In this document: positions 34,587-40,781 of the stretch, in pieces | Position numbering within the stretch: position 1 is the stretch's first letter | Layout: each line of letters opens with the position of its first letter | Source of the DNA: JBLHOS01 sp047623825 | GTDB taxonomy: Bacteria; Pseudomonadota; Alphaproteobacteria; Rhodobacterales; Rhodobacteraceae | Assembly (NCBI GenBank): GCA_047623825.1 | Contig: JBLHOS010000016.1 | Location: forward strand, 1 to 40,781 | DNA: 40,781 nucleotides | Reading direction: 5' to 3' | Position numbers and translations under genes: made by a program | The notes under the pieces: model-generated | Seen by the model: the letters and a program-made list of their open reading frames with translations, nothing else | Told to the model about the DNA's origin: nothing | Databases searched by the model: none

Positions 34587-34986
34587 CTACCTGCGGCAGC
34601 GCGCCTAAGACATCAGTGTGAAATGTCTTATACGCCACCAGATCGCGCGCCTCGACCCGCAACAGATATTCAACCGAACCAGTTATATTATGGCACTCGC
34701 GCACCTCGTCAGAACTGGCGATCGCCCGCTCAAATGCCTCTTGCGCCTGTTTGGTATGCGCCGACAGGCCAACCGTTAGATATGCCGTGAAACCGACCCC
34801 GCGCTTGATCGGGTCAAGAACGGCACGGTAACCAAGGATCACACCAGACTTTTCCAACGCCGCCACCCGGCGCAAGCACGCTGACGGCGACAGATGCACC
34901 CGCTCTGCCAAATCCAGATTGCTGATCCGTCCGTCATTAGACAGAACACGCAATATATGTGCGTCTATTTCATCAATTTTCGTCAT
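34534..34986 (-). CDS. Lrp/AsnC-family regulator
   Basis: DNA-binding regulator of 150 residues, with a winged helix-turn-helix at the N-terminus (IDEIDAHILRVLSNDGRISN, then LAERVHLSPSACLRRV) and an amino-acid-binding RAM domain (VRECHNITGSVEYLLRVEARD). It is divergent from a LysE-type exporter gene, a common pairing in which the Lrp protein senses the exported amino acid. I chose the ATG at 34986; the frame is open to a TTG at 34995. The end overlaps the TetR gene by 53 bases on the other strand. Confidence 0.92.
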   Translation of the reverse strand: MTKIDEIDAHILRVLSNDGRISNLDLAERVHLSPSACLRRVAALEKSGVILGYRAVLDPIKRGVGFTAYLTVGLSAHTKQAQEAFERAIASSDEVRECHNITGSVEYLLRVEARDLVAYKTFHTDVLGALPQVATIQTHVVMASPKDERA

Positions 34987-34991
34987 TTGAT

Positions 34992-35022
34992 GCAAAGAAT
35001 ATGCTCAAATTCGCATCTTTGC
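34992..35022. promoter_or_regulatory. Inverted repeat between Lrp and LysE genes, possible Lrp site
   Basis: GCAAAGA (34992-34998) and TCTTTGC (35016-35022) form an inverted repeat, with inner ATGC/GCAT arms. The site sits in the 73-base space between the divergent genes, where an Lrp-type operator is expected. Confidence 0.4.
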
Positions 35023-35059
35023 AATTTCATTGCGCGGGTTTGCCACTAAAACGGCGCTC

Positions 35060-35659
35060 ATGACATATGAACTGATCATCGCCCTTATGGCGTTCGCCTT
35101 TGCCAGCTCCATAACGCCGGGTCCAAATAACCTGATGCTGATGGCCTCTGGCGCCAATTTTGGCCTGCGCCGGACCGTGCCGCACATGTTGGGCGTAGCC
35201 TTGGGATTTGTGATCATGGCGCTGATTATAGGCGTGGGCCTGATCCAGGTCTTTGATGCCTATCCGGTGATTTACGATATCCTCAAGGTCGTGAGCGTTG
35301 TCTATCTGCTTTACCTAGCATGGAAAATAGCCTCCGCCGTCCCAATCCACAAAGAGGCCGATGCAACCGGCACACCCCTGACATTTCTGCAAGCCGCCGG
35401 GTTTCAATGGGTCAATCCAAAGGCGCTATCAATGGCATTGACCGCGATCACGGTCTACACGCCACCTGACCGAAATTTCGGCGATCTGGTGATCATGGCG
35501 CTGATCTTTGGAGCGGTAAACTTGCCCTCGGTCGGCTCTTGGGCGTGGCTTGGTGTGCAAATGCGCCGCTGGCTGGACAACCCGTTTCGCCTACGCACGT
35601 TCAACGTCACCGCTGCAGTGCTGCTGGTGGCCTCACTCTATCCAATATTGACCGCCTGA
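35060..35659 (+). CDS. LysE/RhtB-family amino-acid exporter
   Basis: Inner-membrane protein of 199 residues with about six helices. The family signature PGPNN is at about residues 21-25 (SITPGPNNLMLMASG), and FQWVNPKALSMAL lies in the middle, both typical of the LysE/RhtB family. The substrate is not known. I chose the ATG at 35060 because the frame before it (from 35030) adds only non-hydrophobic residues. It is divergent from an Lrp regulator, which probably controls it. Confidence 0.92.
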   Translation: MTYELIIALMAFAFASSITPGPNNLMLMASGANFGLRRTVPHMLGVALGFVIMALIIGVGLIQVFDAYPVIYDILKVVSVVYLLYLAWKIASAVPIHKEADATGTPLTFLQAAGFQWVNPKALSMALTAITVYTPPDRNFGDLVIMALIFGAVNLPSVGSWAWLGVQMRRWLDNPFRLRTFNVTAAVLLVASLYPILTA

Positions 35660-35869
35660 AATCTGGTCAACCAACGCGGTGCGGACTGATCCACGCCTTT
35701 TAGCGTCGCGGTCTTGAAGGCGTCAGTAACTATATACGCTTTGGACATCGCGGTATGGTCTGACGGGACGATCAGTGTCTTCATCAGGCTTTTGCCATCA
35801 GGCGCAAAAAAGCGTCACAGCGGTTGCTGCCCCTCCTCCAATCCGTTCATCCCAATAAACGGCCATACC
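35660..35869. other. Spacer between lysE-type gene and uvrD
   Basis: No supported gene. The minus strand has a 48-codon frame starting MKTLIVPSDH with no family I recognise. ACGCCTT (35693) and AAGGCGT (35717) form a weak inverted repeat without T run. Confidence 0.35.
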
Positions 35870-38317
35870 TTAGAATGGGACGTCGCCAGCACCGCCAGCC
35901 GCGACCACAAACCGCCCAACCACATGTTTGTCACCTGCCTTGTCAAAAACAATATGAAGTTTGTCGCCCTCGACATTCCGGATCGACCCATAGCCAAATT
36001 TCTGATGGAAAACCCGATCACCGATTGCGAAAGCAGAGACAGCTTCGGCGTCGATAATCATATTCTTTGCTTCACTGGGGGAGCGGATACCACGATGCCC
36101 AGCGTTGGCCTGCAACCTTCGCCATCCGGGTGAGTTGTAGACATCTGCATGCGCGGCTTTTTCCTGAAGGTCGGACGCGGCCATGGCTTGGGCATTCGGC
36201 GAAGCGCGGCCGGACATGCCGGCTGCCCCATATGCGCCCCCATAAAGACCAGGTGGGGTCAGCACCTCAACGTGTTCTTCCGGCAATTCGTCAATAAACC
36301 GAGACGGCATCTGGCTTTGCCATTTTCCATAGACCAGCCGATTGCCCGCAAATGAGATTGTGCAGATCCGCTCCGCCCGTGTGATGCCGACATAGGCAAG
36401 GCGTCGTTCTTCCTCGACGCCCTTCATGCCCTCTTCATCCATGGAACGCTGGCTCGGAAAAAGGCCGTCCTCCCAGCCCGGCAGGAACACGGCTGGGAAC
36501 TCAAGACCTTTGGCACCATGCAACGTCATCAAGGTGACTTTGGCTTCTGTATCGTCTTGTTCATTGTCCATGATCAGGCTGATATGTTCCAAAAAGTCCT
36601 GTAAACTCTCAAACCGTTCCAAGGCCTTGACCAGTTCCTTGAGGTTTTCCAGCCGTCCCGGACCTTCGGGCGTTTTGTCGTTTTGCCAATGGGCGGTATA
36701 GCCGCTTTCATCCAGAATGATCTCAGCCAGCCCCACGTGGTTAACGGGTACGCCAACCGGTGCGTCACCATCATCGATCAGGTCACTTGTTGGCTGAACC
36801 AAGCGTGCCGATCCCAACAATTGGTCGCGCCACCGGTCAATTCCAGTCACCAAGGCCATCAATTCCTTGGCCCCGCGCCCACCGATCCCTTTGGTCTCGA
36901 CCAGTAATCGCGCACCTTCTATCAGCGAAACACCATTGTTGCGCGCCAGGATCTGCATGTTCTGTTTAGCCTTGTCGCCCAGACCGCGTTTGGGGGTATT
37001 CACGATCCGCTCAAACGCCAGATCATCCTCAGGGCTGACCACGACGCGGAAATAGGCCAAGGCATCGCGAATTTCCAACCGCTCATAGAACCGGGGTCCG
37101 CCGATGACACGGTAGGGCAATCCGATGGTCAAAAATCGATCTTCAAACGCGCGCATCTGGTGCGACGCGCGCACCAGGATCGCCATATGATCGGGGCTGA
37201 TCGGGTCTAGATTGCGAGTGCCGCGCGCTAACGCTTCGACCTCATCGCCGATCCAGCGTGCCTCCTCATCACCGTCCCAATGACCGATCAGGCGAATCTT
37301 TTCGCCGCCCTTGGCCTCCGTCCACAGGGTTTTGCCCAAACGGCCCTTGTTGGCCTCAATCACACCAGAGGCGGCAGCCAGGATATGCTCAGTTGAGCGG
37401 TAATTCTGCTCCAGCCGGATAACCTTTGCGCCCTCAAAATCCTTCTCGAACCGCAGGATGTTGCCCACTTCGGCCCCGCGCCAGCCATAGATCGACTGAT
37501 CATCGTCACCGACGCAACAGATGTTCTGATGCCCCTGCGCCAAAAGCCGCAGCCACAGGTATTGGGCGACATTGGTATCTTGATATTCGTCCACCAGAAT
37601 AAAGCGGAACCAGCGTTGGTATTGCGCCAATAATTCATCATGGCGTTGAAAGATCGTGACCACATGCAACAGCAGATCGCCAAAGTCAGCGGCGTTCAGC
37701 ACCTTTAGACGGGACTGGTATTGCGCATAAAGATCGATGCCGTGGCCATCGAATGCCCCGCTTTCTGCGGCGGGCACATTGTCAGGCGTCCAGGCCCGGT
37801 TCTTCCATTTATCGATCACACCGGCCAACGCGCGGGCCGGCCAACGTTTTTCATCAATCCCAGCCGCGACAATCAGTTGCTTCATTAAGCGGACCTGATC
37901 GTCAGTATCTAGGATCGTAAAGTTCGATTTCAGTCCGACCAATTCGGCGTGGCGGCGCAACAGCTTGACTGAGATCGCGTGAAACGTGCCCAGCCATGGC
38001 ATGCCCTCAACCGCTTGGCCAACCAGACCGCCGATGCGGTCGCGCATCGCGCGCGCTGCCTTGTTGGTAAAGGTTACAGCCAGAATTTCATTGGGGCGGG
38101 CCTGCCCAGTCGACAGTAAATGCACGATCCGCGCAGTCAGCGCCCGGGTTTTGCCGGTTCCAGCCCCCGCCAACATCAAAACGGGGCCCTGCAGGGTTAG
38201 CACGGCCTCCCTCTGCGCCTCGTTTAGGCCGTCCATATAGGGCGTAGTTGGGGTGGCCATCGCCCGTTGCGACAGTGAGGCCCCCTCGAATGCATCTGAA
38301 TCGTCAAAACTGTTCAT
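35870..38317 (-). CDS. uvrD: ATP-dependent DNA helicase UvrD/PcrA
   Basis: Superfamily 1 3'-5' helicase of nucleotide excision and mismatch repair. The 815-residue product shows the Q-motif region (LNEAQREAVL), Walker A AGAGTGKT at 50-57, motif II VDEYQDTN, motif III VGDDDQSIYGWRGA, motif IV LEQNYRST, motif V TLHGAKGLEFPAVFLPGWE and motif VI EERRLAYVGITRAE. The last 70 residues hold a small DUF3553-like domain (VFHQKFGYGSIRNVEGDKL), usual in this branch. Whether it is best called uvrD or pcrA is a matter of naming. The ATG at 38317 follows a LexA box by 41 bases, so it is probably part of the SOS response. Confidence 0.94.
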   Translation of the reverse strand: MNSFDDSDAFEGASLSQRAMATPTTPYMDGLNEAQREAVLTLQGPVLMLAGAGTGKTRALTARIVHLLSTGQARPNEILAVTFTNKAARAMRDRIGGLVGQAVEGMPWLGTFHAISVKLLRRHAELVGLKSNFTILDTDDQVRLMKQLIVAAGIDEKRWPARALAGVIDKWKNRAWTPDNVPAAESGAFDGHGIDLYAQYQSRLKVLNAADFGDLLLHVVTIFQRHDELLAQYQRWFRFILVDEYQDTNVAQYLWLRLLAQGHQNICCVGDDDQSIYGWRGAEVGNILRFEKDFEGAKVIRLEQNYRSTEHILAAASGVIEANKGRLGKTLWTEAKGGEKIRLIGHWDGDEEARWIGDEVEALARGTRNLDPISPDHMAILVRASHQMRAFEDRFLTIGLPYRVIGGPRFYERLEIRDALAYFRVVVSPEDDLAFERIVNTPKRGLGDKAKQNMQILARNNGVSLIEGARLLVETKGIGGRGAKELMALVTGIDRWRDQLLGSARLVQPTSDLIDDGDAPVGVPVNHVGLAEIILDESGYTAHWQNDKTPEGPGRLENLKELVKALERFESLQDFLEHISLIMDNEQDDTEAKVTLMTLHGAKGLEFPAVFLPGWEDGLFPSQRSMDEEGMKGVEEERRLAYVGITRAERICTISFAGNRLVYGKWQSQMPSRFIDELPEEHVEVLTPPGLYGGAYGAAGMSGRASPNAQAMAASDLQEKAAHADVYNSPGWRRLQANAGHRGIRSPSEAKNMIIDAEAVSAFAIGDRVFHQKFGYGSIRNVEGDKLHIVFDKAGDKHVVGRFVVAAGGAGDVPF

Positions 38318-38358
38318 ATGCGCAAGCCTACCTGACCAGATCTTGAATTCAAAGCACT

Positions 38359-38373
38359 GTTCCTATTCTGTTC
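38359..38373. promoter_or_regulatory. LexA (SOS) box upstream of uvrD
   Basis: GTTC, seven bases, GTTC (38359-38362 and 38370-38373) exactly fits the alphaproteobacterial LexA site GTTC-N7-GTTC. It lies 42-56 bases before the uvrD ATG. It is also 67 bases before the divergent alpha-hydroxy-acid dehydrogenase gene, which could be affected as well. Confidence 0.75.
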
Positions 38374-38440
38374 CACACTGTTTTATTCTGTGGCATCCAA
38401 CGGGCTGGACAAGCGATCAATCAACGAACACAGCTATGCT

Positions 38441-39595
38441 ATGTCACATGATTTCCACTATCCCGCCCTTTCAGACCTCAAGTCTCGCGCCCAGCGCCGT
38501 ATCCCACATTTTGTCTGGGAGTTTCTGGACAGTGCCACGGGAACCGAGGCCACAATACTACGCAATCGCACGGCCTTGGATCAGATCTTGTTCCGGCCTG
38601 CAATCCTAAGCGGCGAATTTACACCTGATCTGAGTACTGAATTTCTGGGCCGGACTTATCCTGTGCCGTTTGGCGTCGCACCCTTGGCAATGTCAGGTCT
38701 GGTTTGGCCTGATGCCGAGCGGTTGTTGGCCAAACACGCGGCAACGGCTGGCATCCCCTACACACTGTCCACTGTCGCGACCCAGACCCCAGAGGCCGTT
38801 GGGCCCCATGTCGCGGATCAAGGGTGGTTCCAGCTTTATCCACCACGCGACCCAGAGATCCGCCGCGATATGCTGGCACGGGTCCGCGATGCAGGGTTTC
38901 ACACGCTGGTTCTGACGGCTGATGTTCCGGTGGCTTCACGCCGCGAACGCCAAACACGCGGCGGGTTGGTTCAACCACCACGCCTGACCCCACGCCTGGC
39001 ACTACAAGCGGCGCGCTGTCCGGCCTGGCTGAGGGGAACACAGCGGATCGGAATGCCGAGGATGCGGTTTCTGGACAGCTATGCCGAGAATACCGGCCCG
39101 CTGCCATCGACAGCCCATGTCGGCTATCTGCTGAGAACATCCCCCGATTGGGAGTATCTAGCCGCGCTGCGCGATCTTTGGGACGGCCCGATCATCGTCA
39201 AGGGCGTGCTTGATGCCGCCGACGCCCCGAAACTGGAAGGGCTTGGCGTCGACGCAATCTGGGTCTCAAACCACGCGGGCCGTCAGTTTGATGCAGGCCC
39301 TGCCAGTATCGATGCCCTGCCTGCCATTCGTGCGGCCACCTCCCTGCCCTTGATATTCGACAGCGGCATTGAGGGTGGCATCGATATTCTGCGCGCACTG
39401 GCTCTGGGGGCTAATTTTGTGATGATGGGGCGACCTTGGCACTATGCACTAGGCGCACTTGGCGCTGCGGGGCCTGCGCATCTGCACGATCTTCTCAGCA
39501 AGGACATTACCTCAAACATGGGTCAGATCGGTGCGCGTAATCTGGGCCAGTTGGCTACACGTCTGGTCCCCGCCAATGCTGCGCTGCGTCACTAA
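38441..39595 (+). CDS. FMN-dependent alpha-hydroxy-acid dehydrogenase (LldD-like)
   Basis: Flavoenzyme of the lactate dehydrogenase/glycolate oxidase family, 384 residues, TIM-barrel. Seen are the substrate-side FMN segments VAPLAMSGLVWPDAERLLAK and WFQLYPPRD, LTADVPVASRRERQTRGG, the FMN lysine Lys254 (IVKGVLDAADAP), the catalytic base His278 with Arg281 (VSNHAGRQFD) and the phosphate site DSGIEGGIDILRAL plus GRPW. The substrate (L-lactate, mandelate or other) cannot be told from sequence. I chose the ATG at 38441; the open frame starts at a GTG at 38390, and neither start has a strong ribosome site. It precedes pyruvate carboxylase by 74 bases; lactate oxidation would feed pyruvate to it. 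Confidence 0.9.
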   Translation: MSHDFHYPALSDLKSRAQRRIPHFVWEFLDSATGTEATILRNRTALDQILFRPAILSGEFTPDLSTEFLGRTYPVPFGVAPLAMSGLVWPDAERLLAKHAATAGIPYTLSTVATQTPEAVGPHVADQGWFQLYPPRDPEIRRDMLARVRDAGFHTLVLTADVPVASRRERQTRGGLVQPPRLTPRLALQAARCPAWLRGTQRIGMPRMRFLDSYAENTGPLPSTAHVGYLLRTSPDWEYLAALRDLWDGPIIVKGVLDAADAPKLEGLGVDAIWVSNHAGRQFDAGPASIDALPAIRAATSLPLIFDSGIEGGIDILRALALGANFVMMGRPWHYALGALGAAGPAHLHDLLSKDITSNMGQIGARNLGQLATRLVPANAALRH

Positions 39596-39629
39596 TCTGT
39601 CGCGTCACTGTTGGCAGCGCAGCAATTTC
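39578..39629 (+). terminator. Inverted repeat around the dehydrogenase stop codon
   Basis: GCTGCGCTGC (39578-39587) and GCAGCGCAGC (39614-39623) are a perfect 10-bp inverted repeat followed by AATTTCT. The 26-nt loop holds the stop codon. It may reduce read-through into the next gene; the weak T run makes it uncertain. Confidence 0.35.
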
Positions 39630-39669
39630 TGCATAAACCTTGCGCAACTGGTGCCAAAAGGGTGTGAAA

Positions 39670-40781
39670 ATGGCTGATTTCAAGAAAATTCTGATTGCCA
39701 ACCGCGGTGAAATTGCGATCCGCGTCATGCGTGCGGCCAATGAATTGGGCAAGCGCACTGTCGCTGTATACGCCGAAGAAGATAAGTTGAGCCTGCACCG
39801 GTTCAAAGCCGATGAGGCCTACAAGATCGGCGAAAACCTGGGTCCGGTCGCGGCCTATCTCAGTATTGATGAGATCATTCGCGTCGCCAAGATGGCGGGC
39901 GCAGACGCAATCCATCCGGGCTATGGCCTATTGTCAGAAAACCCCGATTTTGTTGATGCCTGCACCCAAAACGGCATTGCCTTTATCGGTCCAAAGGCCA
40001 AAACGATGCGCCAATTGGGCGACAAGGCCAGCGCGCGCCGCGTCGCTATGGATGCGGGCGTTCCTGTCATCCCCGCCACCGATGTGCTGGGTGAAGATAT
40101 GGATCTGACCCGCAAGCAGGCAGCCGAGGTCGGATATCCCTTGATGCTCAAAGCGTCATGGGGCGGCGGCGGTCGCGGGATGCGCCCGATCATGGGCCCC
40201 GACGAGCTGGAAGAAAAAGTGCGTGAAGGCCGAAGAGAGGCCGAAGCCGCCTTTGGCAATAGCGAGGGTTATCTTGAAAAGATGATCCTGCGGGCGCGCC
40301 ATGTTGAGGTGCAAATTCTGGGCGATAGCCACGGCGCGATGTACCATCTTTATGAGCGCGACTGCTCGGTTCAGCGGCGCAACCAAAAAGTCGTTGAACG
40401 CGCACCAGCGCCGTATCTGACGCAATCACAGCGCGAAGAGATTTGTCTTTTGGGCAAGAAGATCTGCGAACATGTGAATTACGAATGCGCCGGGACCGTC
40501 GAATTCTTGATGGATATGGACGATGGTCAGTTCTACTTTATTGAGGTGAACCCCCGTGTTCAGGTAGAGCATACCGTGACCGAAGAAGTCACCGGCATCG
40601 ATATCGTGCGCGCCCAGATCTTGATTGCGGAGGGTAAATCACTGGTAGAGGCGACCGGCGTTGCGTCCCAATATGACGTCAAACTGGATGGCCATGCGAT
40701 CCAATGCCGGATCACAACCGAAGATCCCACCAACAATTTCATTCCCGACTATGGCCGGATAACCGCCTATCGCGGGGCCAC
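39670..40781 (+). CDS. pyc: Pyruvate carboxylase, N-terminal part (cut by window edge)
   Basis: Biotin enzyme that carboxylates pyruvate to oxaloacetate (anaplerosis) in the cytoplasm. Only the first 370 codons of about 1,150 are in the window, covering most of the biotin carboxylase domain: KKILIANRGEIAIRVMRAAN at the start, DAIHPGYGLLSENPDF, the ATP-grasp glycine loop KASWGGGGRGMR, HVEVQILGD and the catalytic EVNPRVQVEHTVTEEVTG. ELGKRTVAVYAEEDKLSLHR and NNFIPDYGRITAYRG point to pyruvate carboxylase and not to acetyl- or propionyl-CoA carboxylase. The ATG at 39670 has AAGGGTG upstream. Confidence 0.92.
   Translation, partial: MADFKKILIANRGEIAIRVMRAANELGKRTVAVYAEEDKLSLHRFKADEAYKIGENLGPVAAYLSIDEIIRVAKMAGADAIHPGYGLLSENPDFVDACTQNGIAFIGPKAKTMRQLGDKASARRVAMDAGVPVIPATDVLGEDMDLTRKQAAEVGYPLMLKASWGGGGRGMRPIMGPDELEEKVREGRREAEAAFGNSEGYLEKMILRARHVEVQILGDSHGAMYHLYERDCSVQRRNQKVVERAPAPYLTQSQREEICLLGKKICEHVNYECAGTVEFLMDMDDGQFYFIEVNPRVQVEHTVTEEVTGIDIVRAQILIAEGKSLVEATGVASQYDVKLDGHAIQCRITTEDPTNNFIPDYGRITAYRGA

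Noticed and set aside
35670..35820. 48-codon minus-strand frame after uvrD
   Set aside because: It has no ribosome site and no recognisable motif. It might be a gene remnant, but nothing supports this.

Overview
The window is a piece of an alphaproteobacterial chromosome, almost certainly order Rhodobacterales (Roseobacter group). The reasons are the gene order of the division and cell wall (dcw) cluster, two DUF2484 genes between murC and murB, an aerobic-type cobaltochelatase gene cobT, a GTTC-N7-GTTC LexA box, and a DUF1127 gene followed by hairpins with CUCCUCCC loops. Most of the sequence is core genome. I see no prophage, insertion sequence, CRISPR array, tRNA or rRNA.

Layout. 1-4.4 kb (+): cobT, a large Xaa-Pro aminopeptidase coupled to it, and a DUF427 gene that ends in a hairpin terminator. 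4.4-10 kb (-): a ClC chloride channel, recN, bamD and lpxC. 10.2-29.8 kb (-): the dcw cluster, read from right to left as mraZ, rsmH, ftsL, ftsI, murE, murF, mraY, murD, ftsW, murG, murC, DUF2484, DUF2484, murB, ddl, ftsQ, ftsA, ftsZ. Many of these genes overlap by 1-13 bases or abut, which suggests translational coupling. A strong two-way terminator closes the cluster after ftsZ. In front of mraZ is a long leader with an internal terminator-like hairpin, resembling the UpsM leader RNA of Rhodobacter sphaeroides. 30.3-32.7 kb (-): mrp (Fe-S carrier) preceded by an MFS exporter gene, ending in an intrinsic terminator.

32.7-33.4 kb (+) is the most interesting part. A small DUF1127 gene is followed by three tandem units of about 100 nt. 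Each unit has two hairpins whose loops carry a CUCCUCCC-type anti-Shine-Dalgarno motif, and the last hairpin is also the terminator. This matches the CcsR/cuckoo small RNAs and the CcaF1 protein known from Rhodobacter.

33.4-40.8 kb: a DUF4345 gene broken at a run of nine G, divergent from a TetR regulator, with a palindrome covering both -10 boxes; an Lrp/AsnC regulator divergent from a LysE-family exporter; a UvrD/PcrA helicase preceded by a LexA box; an FMN-dependent alpha-hydroxy-acid dehydrogenase; and the first 1.1 kb of pyruvate carboxylase, cut by the window edge.

How the genes work together: the dcw genes make lipid II (murC-F, ddl, mraY, murG, murB) and build the divisome (ftsA, ftsZ, ftsQ, ftsL, ftsI, ftsW). 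lpxC and bamD serve the outer membrane next to this block. recN and uvrD handle DNA damage. The sRNA array and the mraZ leader are two RNA-level control points. All calls rest on reading the sequence and on knowledge of the families; no search was run.
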